From Amorphophallus konjac (Eukaryota > Streptophyta > Magnoliopsida > Alismatales > Araceae), in the NCBI GenBank assembly GCA_022559845.1, contig CM040128.1, positions 76,757,247 through 76,821,246 on the forward strand: a DNA stretch of 64,000 nt, given 5' to 3'. This document shows positions 12,101 through 21,670 of this stretch, in pieces (the first letter of the stretch is position 1; each line of letters starts with the position of its first letter). A program made the translations under genes and the position numbers. The notes under the pieces are model-generated. The model saw only the letters and a program-made list of their open reading frames with translations. It searched no databases and was not told where the DNA came from.

Positions 12101-12938
12101 ACCAAACCACACGAAATCAACGTGGATGGGATCCTAACATCCCAGCGGTCAGTTAGAAACTAACTATGCCGCAAACAGTCACCATTTACCGGTCGACCCT
12201 AAAAATCACGAAAATCATGGTTTAGGCAAAACAAGCCCAAACACGACCATTTCCTAGCCGAACAACGTGCAATGGCAGGGAAAACGGAGAGGATGAAGTG
12301 AGGATCAGTCGCCCTACCTCCACCGAAGAAACCGTGCCCCGAAGGGACTAAACCACGCCGAAAACCACTCGCGAACCGATTTCACCGACTTTGAACCCAC
12401 CGTACGGGATCGCGCCGGAATCGATCCGATCCTCGCCCCATCGTGCACCTCGACAGCTCCGCCACGTCGCCACCCAGCCCCTACACCGCTCCGTCTGCAG
12501 CCGGAGGCGAGAGGGAGGGAGAACGAGAGAGAACGGGAGAGAGAGAGAGGAACGGCGAGAGTGAGGAGAGAGAGAGAGGAAAAGAAAATAAAAAGAAAAG
12601 AAAATAGGAAATTTTCCTAATTTCTGAAAATTTCGAAAATGTGCCGAAAATGCACAAATTCAGTAAAATACGCAAAAATAGCCAAAACGACCGGCTCGAA
12701 GAGTACATCGTCCCTGTAGCATCCACGAGTTCGAGAATTGACAAACAAACTCACCGTAGAGTTCCGTAACTAGTACGAGAGAAAAACCCACACGGCTCGT
12801 CAAACTCAACTCGGAAGCCACAAAAGCGAACCGAAACTCAACGAAACCAATCAGAAACAGATCCGAAAGATTCAACAAAGATCCAACAAGACCTGCAAAG
12901 GATCTAGCAAAGATCCACCAAGGATCCAGGGCATTACA
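9140..12938 (-). repeat. LARD 5' LTR
   Basis: 3799 bp, near-identical partner of 3305-7102 with the same TG...CA ends, followed by the second GGTAT. It contains the matching GCGCGTTAC block (11175-11765) and purine-rich tract (12505-12590). Confidence 0.9.
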
Positions 12939-12943
12939 GGTAT

Positions 12944-13110
12944 CTTGCCAAGCCATTGGTCCTGCTTTTAGACCAGGACGGACGAGGAAGGTTTACATAT
13001 ATATATAGGCTGTCGCTGCAGATTCTCCGGAAGAAAGACATCATGATACATGCTTCAGAAAAGAGCTTATTTCAAAATTGTGGTTTGAATGGAGCAAGTA
13101 TTCTAAAAAC
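12944..13110 (+). repeat. Inverted-repeat arm, right (coding-like)
   Basis: Mirror of 3143-3299. The frame reads [17 protein letters not shown], then [14 protein letters not shown], and ends in TAA soon after. A short TATATATATA tract interrupts it at about 12997-13006, where the left arm has coding sequence. Family not recognised. Confidence 0.65.
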
Positions 13111-13545
13111 TTTCAACAGCATCTCCCTTAAAATTGACTATTTTACAGTTTTTAACATCTTGAAAAAATATATTAAACAAAATATAAATACATCCAACAT
13201 GTGAACTGAGATGAAATTAGGAATCATGACATGAGGGATTAAACCATGGCAGTCACACCTTGGATGTGATGTTATAGAGGCCATGCGCGGACGGCGGTGG
13301 CGGAATGGGGATGGGCGGCCGACGGCGGGGGCTGTAGCGGTGCTAGACGGCAGCCGGCGGGCGGGTCCGGCAGGAACATCGGTCGGCTGCCACGGCACGA
13401 CACCGGAGGGGCAGCGGTGCTCTGCCGGCGTGGCTGCAAGGGGGAGCGTGACGGTGGGCTGGTCGGCACTCACGGCGGTGCTGGTTCGCGGAGGAGAGGG
13501 AGGGTACGCAGGGCACCCATGGGCAAAACAAGGGATGTGGGAAAA
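13111..13545. other. AT-rich then GC-rich spacer, no gene recognised
   Basis: 13111-13260 is AT-rich. 13262-13510 is very rich in CGG and GGC triplets, with overlapping Ala/Gly/Arg-rich frames on both strands, which is the signature of composition and not of coding. No terminus or known domain is seen. Confidence 0.5.
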
Positions 13546-13721
13546 ACAAATGGCTTCTAAGGGTAAGAAATATGTCGTAAGGGTAACAAATAGGTCGTAA
13601 GGGTGACAAATACTTCTAAGGGTAACGCCGATGGTCCTAAGAGAGACAAATAGCTTCTAAGGGTTATAAATGGGTGTCTAAACGTGAAAATAGCTTGTAG
13701 TGGTGACCAATGAAAGAGAGA

Positions 13722-13767
<46 letters not shown>

Positions 13768-13870
13768 CATTAACAATCAGAAAAAGTGGTGGCTCCTGGC
13801 ACACGTCTCTCCCTCCTGCAGTCCTACAGTCCTGCTACTGCCAACTACTCGTGAGCTGAGGTTTTTATAA
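13545..13870 (-). repeat. ATTTGTCACC minisatellite and GA microsatellite, first of a duplicated pair
   Basis: On the plus strand the unit appears as AAGGGT[GA]ACAAATA with a 20-bp period (13550-13705). It is followed by (GA)n at 13714-13766 and then GGCATTAACAATCAGAAAAA. The same order recurs at 14330-14600, so the two segments are duplicates. The (GA)n is longer here. Confidence 0.8.
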
Positions 13871-14330
13871 GTTTTAATTTTACTAAAGGCATTGGAAGAC
13901 CTAAAGTCGGTGGAAGACGAAGTGTCTCTCCCAACTAAAGGCTAGTTTTAATTTTACAAGTCAAATTGTTAAAATAGGGTAGTTATTATAGTTTCGGGAA
14001 GTGTAACAATCTTTCATCTTATCATATTTTTCATATTTTATATTAGAAAAATTATATTTTATAATATATTATTTACATATATATATATATCATATGATGT
14101 ATAATATAATATTATGAACATATACTTTATGAAACGAATATTATAATATCCGTATCCGCTCCGATTCAAATTTAAATATTATCCGTATCCGAAAAAATAA
14201 ATACTATTTACAACATTATCCGCTAATTAATACGGATTCGAATTCGAATATTATCCAACAAAACTATTAATATATTTGTTTTATTTTTATTATTTATTAC
14301 ATACGGGAGGAAAAGTAAGGGATGGGGGGA
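13870..14330. repeat. AT-rich segment with ATCCGTATCCG repeats
   Basis: Lies between the two duplicated minisatellite blocks. It holds (TA)n runs near 14075-14090 and inverted near-repeats of TATCCGTATCCG and GGATTCGAATTCGAATATTATCC (14145-14260), a style seen in non-autonomous hAT-type elements. I could not define termini. Confidence 0.4.
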
Positions 14331-14600
14331 AAATGACTTCTAAGGGTAAGAAATACATCGTAAGGGTGACAAATATGTCGTAAGGGTGACTAATGCTTCT
14401 AAGGGTAACAAATAGGTCCTAAGGGTGACAAATAGCTTCTAAGGGTAATAAATGGGTGTCTAAACGTGAAAAATAGCATGCAGTGGTGACAAATGAAAGA
14501 GACAGAGCGAGAGAGAGAGAGAGGGGCATTAACAAACAGAAAAAATGGTGGCTCCTTGCAGAAGTCTCAACCTCCTGCAGTCCTGCACTCATATGGAGGT
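14330..14600 (-). repeat. ATTTGTCACC minisatellite, second of the duplicated pair
   Basis: Six to seven 20-bp units in the AAGGGTGACAAATA orientation, then TGAAAGAGACAGAGCGAGAG and GGGGCATTAACAAACAG, as in 13545-13800. Confidence 0.8.
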
Positions 14601-14830
14601 CTGTGCATGTCTGCATGTAAGCACATAAGGTCGGTGCACATGTTCAATGTTGCATTTCAGGTCAATGCATATGAACAAAATGCTGCATGCAAAGGTCGGT
14701 GCACATTGTCACTGTTGCACACTAAGGTCTGAGCATATGTGCATGAGCGCACACTAAGGTCTGAGCATATGTGCAATTTTAGATCTGAGCATATGTGCAA
14801 TTTTAGGTCTGAACATATGAAAGGCAGATC
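14590..14830 (-). repeat. GTGCACCGACCT array, inverted copy
   Basis: AAGGTCGGTGCACAT and AAGGTCTGAGCATATGTGCA units, the reverse complement of the core found at 590-850. The last three units (TTTTAGGTCTGAGCATATGTGC type) are nearly identical, with a period of about 33. Confidence 0.7.
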
Positions 14831-15415
14831 GAGTTAGAAAGACAGGTAGAGTTTAATCAATGTCGTTTGATGATTAGGAAAGCTTCAGATTCATGTTGGT
14901 AGAGTTAGGATCGCTAGGACACGGTTAAATCCTTCAAACAAACTTGAGTTTCTTCAATTTTCACTGCCATGAGATATTTATCACCGTTACAGAGCTATTT
15001 ATCACTTATAATGGTTATTTATCACTCATAACGAGCTATTTGTCACCCTTATTGCTCGTTAGGCGTCGCATTTGTTTCAGTTCATCACATATTGTGACTT
15101 CTGTTATCGATTTATCACCCTTACGAAACATTTGTCAGTCTTGAAGCCTATTTATCACCACTAATGACTATTTGTCACCACTATGCGGTGTTAGCCGTTG
15201 CAGTATCTCTCTCCGACCTCTTGTCTACTATGCGGTTGATGTATCTGGACGAAAGGAACCTCGATCCAAGCGATGTCATGACCGACAAAAAGGAAGGACT
15301 GAGAGTGAAAAAGTTGGGGGAGATGGAACGATCTTCATGGTCCCGTCGTTTCGATTTCCACAAAGTTGGAGAGGCACGAACACTCTTTTGCCCTCTGGGG
15401 GTTTCATCTCCTTCC

Positions 15416-15426
15416 TATAAATATAG
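15416..15426 (+). promoter_or_regulatory. TATA box of the small ORF
   Basis: TATAAATATAG, 74 bases before the ATG at 15490 and surrounded by GC-richer sequence. It is a good match to the plant TATA consensus at a typical distance for a transcript with a 40-45 nt leader. Confidence 0.5.
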
Positions 15427-15489
15427 ACTCTGTGGGGAACACGAAGGACATCCTGAGTTCCTTTGGCGGTCAAAGACACTCTCGTAAAG

Positions 15490-15723
15490 ATGTCGTCGTC
15501 TGAGAAGTCAGTTCCCGCCAAACGTCTGTGCTTCCGAAAGGAAGCCCTGCCGGTGTCGGACCAGCCATCAGGGGAAAGCAGCGGTGGCGATGTTTCGGAG
15601 GAATACAAGCAGGGGTACCTGCAAGGGTGGCAAGACGCCTTGGTGAAGGTGGACCGCCTGTTTTGTAACAAGGGGGTGTCGAGCCTCCAACCTGACAGGT
15701 TCCATCCCAAAGAGGACGAGTAA
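15490..15723 (+). CDS. Small hypothetical protein, 77 aa
   Basis: An intronless frame ATG to TAA, beginning MSSSEKSVPAKRLCFRKEAL and ending DRFHPKEDE. The start is the first ATG after a well-placed TATA box, in the context TAAAGATGT. The composition is not that of the neighbouring repeats: balanced codons, a charged C-terminus, and a central helix-like stretch EEYKQGYLQGWQDALVKVDR. No signal peptide, membrane segment or known motif is seen. It lies between inverted arms and is flanked on both sides by ATTTGTCACC arrays. It may be a captured gene fragment, a viral relic or a true element gene. I do not recognise it and give no function. Confidence 0.4.
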   Translation: MSSSEKSVPAKRLCFRKEALPVSDQPSGESSGGDVSEEYKQGYLQGWQDALVKVDRLFCNKGVSSLQPDRFHPKEDE

Positions 15724-16844
15724 CCGCTTGTACCCTCTCCCCCTATCCCATGATGGATGCTTGATCTTTGTGTGATGTGGTTGCCGTCAAATGAAGGATA
15801 ACATCCATCACAAGTAGGGGTTACCTTTATGAAGCGGAGTTCTTCCCATATAAGTAGTAGGGTTTGTCGATGGTTCTAATATTAGTAGGGCTTATCCTCA
15901 TACGCATAGTTCATCGCTAGGATCCATTTGTCACTCTTCATGCACATTTGTCCCCCTGTTGATCTATTTGTCACCACTAATAGGCATTTTCACTCTTAGC
16001 ATGCAGGAGCCGTCGCCTTTGCTCCTAAGAGACGCCGTCTTTGTGCATTTTTCACCGTTAAGAGCCTTTTGTCACCCCTCATGCGCATTTGTCGCCCCTA
16101 TTAACCTATTTGTCACCACTAATGTGCATTTGTTACCTCTGTCAACTTATTTGTCACCAATAATATGCATTCATCACCCTCATCATACATTTTACTCTGC
16201 TACTCTCACATACGGAAGGTGAACCCAAAAGAGAAAATAAATATAATAATAATCCATAAAAAATGATAATCAATAAATACATGCCTTTGTGATAAACTAT
16301 GAAAATGATATTCAATTAATATAATAATGATAAAAGTCTAATAGAAGGTGACTGCTGCAGAACAAAGTCTTCAGAATGTAAGGTTGAGGGACATGTTGGT
16401 AGGTCGTGGGTTATTAAAGGATTCCAAATATGTGACAACTGCTGAACAAATAGGGCCTAATAGTATATGTGCTACGAATTATTATCTGTTTCGTGAACTT
16501 GCTGAATTTCTTACCTTGTTATAATGTAGTGTGTCTGTTGTATTTGGACTACGTTGTATCCACCTACTCTGTTGTATTTCCTTCATTCGTGACTTTTGTC
16601 ATGTTTACATAATCACCTTGTGGTATTGTCCATTTTGCAGGGGCATACCCTCACATCCCTTAGTTTTCATGCTCTGTTTAGAGAGTTAGATGGCAACATC
16701 GCATCCTTTGGTTTTCAATTTTTATGATTTTTTTCATTTTTTATATTTACTTTTTATAATTATACTATTATATTTATTAATTATCACTGTTAGACAGAAA
16801 GAAGAACATATTTTGAAGTTTTGGAGCCAGTCAGTCAGATGAGC
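15724..16844. repeat. ATTTGTCACC array and AT-rich tract inside the cassette
   Basis: 15910-16195 carries about nine further ATTTGTCACC-type units (CATTTGTCCCCCTGTTGATC and similar) plus GCCGTCGCCTTTGCTCC. 16200-16844 is AT-rich with no motif or open frame that I can support. Confidence 0.6.
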
Positions 16845-17265
16845 CAAAATCAAGCGCGACGGCTAATACTACAAATAGTCATCAGTGGTGACAAATAGGC
16901 TTCAAGGCTGACAAATATCTCTCAAGGGTGATAAATGGATAACAGAAGTCACAATATGTTATGAAGCGAAACAAACGCGACGCCTAGCATAGTATAAGGG
17001 TGATAAATATCTCGTTATGAGTGACAAATAACCCATTAGAAGTGACAAATAACTATGTAACAGTGACAAATAGCTCATGGCAGTGAAACTTGAAGAAACT
17101 CAAGTTCGTTTGTAGGGTTTAACCATGTATGGGCTTCCTAATTACTCTACCAACACGGATCTGAAACTTTCTTAGTCATCAAATGACACTGATTAAACTC
17201 ATCTAAGATCAAGGAACGAGATTATCTCCAGTTCTACTAATTTACGGTGTCTAATAAGCGTCTGA

Positions 17266-17650
17266 ACAGATAAACTGCTATGTTTACAGATGAAAGAGTT
17301 TTTTATCAGGATTCTGTCAATAGTCCTTCTTTGTCATAACAACCTCTGTGGGTCTCCATACCCTGCGAAGAGGGAGTGCTTACATAACGAAGAGAAAATC
17401 ACAGACATAAAAAATGAGAAGAAAGGGCGTGCAACCATAAAAACCAGGGTGACTTTCGTGTGTCTACGAGAAGAAGGTGACTCAAGCAACATCAAAGGGA
17501 ATTCAAGTGGATAAAATATTTTATTTTTCTGAATTCCCATTGGTCCACTTGCCAATAACCATAAAATAATTACAAAACTGACGAAAAACCATAAAAGTGT
17601 TAATTAATAAATATAACAATATAATAATGTTTATTAATAATAGGAAGGGT
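17266..17650. other. No gene recognised (17266-17650)
   Basis: Contains a 74-codon plus-strand frame from 17290 with a hydrophobic start (FFIRILSIVLLCHNNLC). It has no recognisable family and sits against the transposon end. I treat it as unsupported. The remainder is AT-rich. Confidence 0.4.
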
Positions 17651-18057
17651 GGAAAACTATTTAATCATTTTTCGATAGATAAAAGATCAGTCGGAAATAT
17701 ATCGAAATATTTCGACGGATAAAGGTTTGTTGGAGATACGTCGGCAAATTTCCGACGAATGTTCGACCTTAAATTTATCCATCATAAACTATTCATATAT
17801 TTTAACCTGCATTTATTTATTTTCGACGAAACGTATTTTTGTCGGACATACGTCCGAAATATTCGACGTTAATTTTTTCTGTCGAAAGTTTCAGACGTAT
17901 TTTCGATAAAAAAAATATGTCAAAAAATAGTCGGTAATTACCGACGAATTTCTGACATAATATATTTCCGTCAGAAAGATAAAACATTCCGACGTATTGC
18001 CGACGAAAATTTTTTAGTCGAAAAATACCGTCGATATTTTCCATTTTTCTTGTAGTG
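17650..18057 (-). mobile_element. CACTA element right end (subterminal repeats and TIR)
   Basis: The sequence ends in TTTTTCTTGTAGTG, the reverse complement of CACTACAAGAAAAA. The 400 bases before it are packed with TTCGACGG, CCGACGAA and GTCGGAAA units in both orientations, the usual CACTA subterminal repeats where transposase binds. Right of it the sequence equals the interior of the Sirevirus at 27385 onward, so this CACTA jumped into that retroelement. Its other end cannot be fixed within the window. Confidence 0.8.
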
Positions 18058-18456
18058 TAAAAACTAGTATTGAGATTAAACATATTAAACATTTTTAATT
18101 TTTACCTCAGAGTTATAGCATTTTTTCTGACCTTTTGGTCATATTTCAGATTTTTCTTTTGGCTTATAATTTCTAAGAGCATTCAAGTGTAGCCCACATC
18201 TTTTGACATAATGATGCACGTTGTTTAGACGCCAGCACCCCTAGTTACTCAGTGAGACTAACTATTCTGCTTCATTTTGAGCAGAGATAGCAAAGACACT
18301 TCATGACATAGTTCACTTCATTTCTTTGATGAAGGACCAAGTTTCTCAGTGAACCATTAGCCATTGCTCTATCTTGAGCATTGATTCATAATTTTTATCA
18401 TATGCTGCCCTTTGGAATTTGTCAGATTGTTCTCTGTTTAAACACAATACTTAATC

Positions 18457-20139
18457 TATTCTCTTCTGGATAAACTGTTTGCCAATTTTTTTGGGGGTTC
18501 CTCCATTCAAGGTCAGAAAAGACACTGGATTTCTTGGCAGAATATTTGCCGCCCTCTATCCCAAGGTGGCCTTGGCATTATGTCTCTCAGACTCATGGAC
18601 ACCGCGCTTAGAGTCAAGATGCTGTGGAATGCCATGTCATCTAATTCACTTTGGGCCAATTTTTTTAGAACTAAGTACATTGGGCAGCGTCACCTCAGTG
18701 AGGTTCACTTCAAAAACATGAATGGTTTCAACAGGAGGAGCTGGATAAAGGCTAGAGATATCATCTTACATCATAAAAGGGTGGTTGTCGGTGATGGTCA
18801 CACCACTTACTTCTGGCTAGATAAATGGATTGGCAACCACATGTTAATTGATTATGTCCCTCCCTCTAGTATCCCTAATACCAGTATTACAGTCCATGAC
18901 TACTTGATGCAGCATTCAAATAACAACCATGTTATTATGGACGGATCAGTTCCTGAATCTGTTAAATCAGTCATTGACAGTTTTAATCTGTCTCAAAATT
19001 CGGATCTTCAGGCCTGGAGTTTATCTTCCACAGGGACTTGCACGGTGGCGTCCACCTACCAGGTGCTATCCAGCATAAACCCCAGTCATCTTGAGTTTCC
19101 CTGGACCCGGTTATGGTCCAAATGGCTCCCTACAAAAATTTCTATTCTACTCTGGAAAATTGTTTTGAATGCTCTTCCTACTGATAACAATGTTCAGCGG
19201 GTGGGTATTCATTTATGTTCCAAATGCTGCTGCTGTAGATGGCACTACGAAGAAACTATCAAGCACATTTTCCTGCAAAGTGACTTAGCTAAACATATCT
19301 GGTCTCATTTCAGTTATTTGGGGCTGGAAATGAACTCCAATTCAGTGAGAGCCTTTATATGCCAAAATGTGGTTAATACTCACCAAAAATCTGCTCATGG
19401 ATTATTTATTCTGGCAGTTATTGGTTATGGTCATTGGGAGATATGGAAAGCAAGGAACGCTGCAAAATATGATGGCAAATCCATTTCTAACAATGGGCTC
19501 CTTCATCACATTATCTTTAAAGTCAAGACTCTGTGTGCTGTTGCAAATTTAAAGGAATCTGACAGTATTAAGAAGAAATGCCTGGAGGAATTCAGAATTT
19601 GCACTCGGGCAATGTCCAACCCTCAACTAAAGATCATCAAGTGGATTTGGCCCCCCTGGCCCTCTCTCAAACTCAACACAGATGGTGCATGCAAAAGCAA
19701 CGGTGAATCTGGGGGAGGGGGTGTTATTAGAGACAATAACGGCAACATCATCCTTGCCTATTCTCATTCCTATGGCATTGCTAATAGTATAATTGCTGAA
19801 GCTCGAGCTTTGCTTGATGGACTCAAGTATCTTCACACTATTGATACCAACTCTGCTCTTATTGAATGTGATTCCAATTCTTTAGTTCGCATTATCAAAA
19901 AGGAAATTCAATGCCCCTGGTCTATTCTTTCTTACGCTAGAGAGATTTGGACTCTTCTATCTGAGAAGGACTCTATTGCCCATGTCTACAGGGAAGGAAA
20001 CAAAGTTGCTGATTCTCTAGCTTCCTTAGCTTGCTCATCCAAATGTAATTCCTTTTTTTCTTCTGATGAGCTCCCTACAGCTATAAAGGGAATTGCTCGT
20101 TTGGACAAACTGGGTATGCCCAGTATTCGTATGATGTAA
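18457..20139 (+). CDS. LINE ORF2 C-terminal part: RT end, zf-RVT, RNase H
   Basis: 560 uninterrupted codons are open from the insertion point to TAA; an internal Met at 18580 is not the true start. In order: the end of the reverse transcriptase thumb (KRHWISWQNICRPLSQGGLG, about 18517-18580), a zinc-binding zf-RVT region (about 19100-19300; WLPTKISILLWK, CSKCCCC, then HIFLQSDLAKHIW), and a plant-type RNase H (about 19660-20040). The RNase H catalytic acidic residues are present: D in NTDGAC, E in AEARAL, D in ECDSNS and D in VADSLA. The catalytic YADD motif of reverse transcriptase was lost in the 5' truncation, so this copy cannot move itself. Lack of any stop contrasts with all neighbours and implies a recent insertion. 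Confidence 0.92.
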   Translation, partial: YSLLDKLFANFFGGSSIQGQKRHWISWQNICRPLSQGGLGIMSLRLMDTALRVKMLWNAMSSNSLWANFFRTKYIGQRHLSEVHFKNMNGFNRRSWIKARDIILHHKRVVVGDGHTTYFWLDKWIGNHMLIDYVPPSSIPNTSITVHDYLMQHSNNNHVIMDGSVPESVKSVIDSFNLSQNSDLQAWSLSSTGTCTVASTYQVLSSINPSHLEFPWTRLWSKWLPTKISILLWKIVLNALPTDNNVQRVGIHLCSKCCCCRWHYEETIKHIFLQSDLAKHIWSHFSYLGLEMNSNSVRAFICQNVVNTHQKSAHGLFILAVIGYGHWEIWKARNAAKYDGKSISNNGLLHHIIFKVKTLCAVANLKESDSIKKKCLEEFRICTRAMSNPQLKIIKWIWPPWPSLKLNTDGACKSNGESGGGGVIRDNNGNIILAYSHSYGIANSIIAEARALLDGLKYLHTIDTNSALIECDSNSLVRIIKKEIQCPWSILSYAREIWTLLSEKDSIAHVYREGNKVADSLASLACSSKCNSFFSSDELPTAIKGIARLDKLGMPSIRMM

Positions 20140-20240
20140 TTGTAATCTTTGATCTTCTAATAAAATTCACCTCCTAGGTGATGAATGATGGAGTATGCAC
20201 TCTCTCATTCATCACTAGGTAAGGCTTTTTGAAAAAAAAA
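18457..20240 (+). mobile_element. 5'-truncated L1-type LINE
   Basis: Relative to the uninterrupted Sirevirus copy near 27766, an insert begins after CTTAATC (18456) and ends in a poly(A) run (20232-20240). A short duplication AATC lies at both junctions. A 3' UTR with AATAAA-like TAATAAAATTC at about 20159 precedes the tail. 5' truncation with a poly(A) tail is the hallmark of target-primed reverse transcription. Confidence 0.9.
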
Positions 20241-21670
20241 AATCCAAGTTTCTCAACCAAGGTTACCAAAACCTTAAATTTTTAGATTCTAGGAGATTGC
20301 ACGGGACACAACATGTGAGAATTGGTGGAGACCTATTAAGGTCTGAAAACAGTCTTTTTCAGGAAATTCAATTTTTAAACTCTTGAATTCATTAAACTCA
20401 AACCAACAGTTTTATTTATGGGTCATCATATGGTCTTATAAAAGAAGATTCCTCAATATAATTTGCTCAAATTAATGAATTTGTGAATAGATTGAAATTA
20501 TTCTAAACACAATGTGGTTCAATGTATTTCAGCAATATTCAACAAGGAACACTATTTTTCAAGAATACTCAAGCAGACTAGTTTCAAGCTTTAGCAAGAG
20601 TGACATGGATGTCAGTTTTTAAGAATGTCTGATACCAATAGGAAGAGACTCCTCTTGAGAAAATGTAAGCTAAAGACCTTAGAGAGACTCCCCCTCAGAG
20701 GATGCTGGATTTTTGAAGCAGATTTTCGGAGTTAAGGTTTAAGAGGAAATGTGATCAAGGATTTTTCAAAGAAGCTTACTTTTTCAGAGAATGCAAGGAA
20801 GCTGACTTGTATAGTCTACAGGCCAGCTTGAGAGTTTCCAGAATCATTTTTCAACTTAGACTAACCCTAAATGGATGCATGAAATCTTGAGTTTTCTATC
20901 ATCAATGATATGCATTCAAATGATGCAAGGTTGGTATTGACTCCCCCTGACTAAATGCAAATTATGCATGAGAGAAGTGCTAATCAAAGCATGAGACACT
21001 TGCTCCCTCTAACTAAATGCTAAGAAATACCAACTTTAACATGAAGATCATGCAGGGAGTAATTGAATTATGCTCATGAATATCTAAAGTGCCCTGTATG
21101 CAATCTTGACCCATGGTACCGGGCAGAGGTATTTCCTCGTGCATGGTGAAGGCTTCCAGACAGGCCTAACCTGTCCTTTTTCATGTCACCATTTTATATA
21201 CCCTAAGATCAAGCATGAATGAGCATAACAATACATGAAGACACATGCAACTTACATATGCAGACATAAGAACTCATGCAACTCAATTTATTTCAACTCC
21301 CCCTTAAGTACCTAAGACTTCCAATGTTAACACAAACATTCCCTTGGTACTTGGCGGAGTTAGAACACTCTTCGCATTGTGACAACTTCCAGACAGACCT
21401 GATATGTCTTTTAGAATACCAAAATTTGATATACCATAGGGTTTTTCATGCAACCATCAAAAGTTAAGACATTTAAACACGATGAAATGCATGAAATCCT
21501 ATTGAATAGATAAAGCAAGATATGCATATTTTAAGAGGAGAGTTATAAAAAACATCAACTAAAATAGTAAAAAAAAATAGAAATGGGGTTTTCCCAACTC
21601 GGGTGCCTTGCCTCTTTATTAAACCCCTTTTATTTTCCTTGCTCCAAGGCACACCTACAAAGACAAACTC

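Larger units (their letters stand above)
3305..12938 (-). mobile_element. Complete non-autonomous LTR element (LARD-like)
   Basis: Two LTRs (3305-7102 and 9140-12938, both TG...CA) flank 2037 bp of interior. The target-site duplication GGTAT is perfect at 3300-3304 and 12939-12943. The primer binding site, next to the right LTR, and the polypurine tract, next to the left LTR, place the element on the minus strand. The interior has no open frame of note and no gag or pol motif. This matches large retrotransposon derivatives (LARDs), which need proteins from another element. The LTRs differ by only a few percent in the stretches compared by eye, so this insertion is younger than the Tekay element further right. 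Confidence 0.9.
14840..17265. mobile_element. Inverted-repeat cassette enclosing a small ORF
   Basis: Arms 14840-15200 and 16845-17265 are reverse complements of each other: CACTGCCATGAGATATTTAT against its complement, GTTGGTAGAGTTAGGA, GGCGTCGCATTTGTTTC and AGCCTATTTATCACCACT all recur in order. About 1.6 kb lies between them. Long terminal inverted repeats of 350-400 bp would fit a Mutator-like or foldback element, but I found no clean target-site duplication and no transposase, so the class is open. A third copy of the arm sits at 2465-2860. Confidence 0.5.
18058..21670 (-). mobile_element. Sirevirus-like element A, 3' interior
   Basis: Matches 27385-29196 (element B) nearly base for base apart from the LINE insertion at 18457-20240. 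No coding frame belongs to it. It holds several CTCCCCCT blocks (20690, 20943, 21298), which on the minus strand are AGGGGGAG polypurine tracts. Repeated polypurine tracts before the 3' LTR are a known Sirevirus trait. The 3' LTR of element A is not in the window because the CACTA end cuts it at 18057. Confidence 0.75.

Noticed and set aside
13262..13609. Several overlapping open frames of 65-111 codons on both strands
   Set aside because: They arise from CGG/GGC-rich composition, which removes stops in all frames; no motif is seen.
15164..15487. 107-codon frame overlapping the TATA box upstream of the small ORF
   Set aside because: It begins inside the minisatellite and runs through the promoter; composition follows the repeat, not a protein.
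17290..17514. 74-codon frame with a signal-peptide-like start
   Set aside because: No family, promoter or conservation evidence; adjacent to transposon subterminal repeats.
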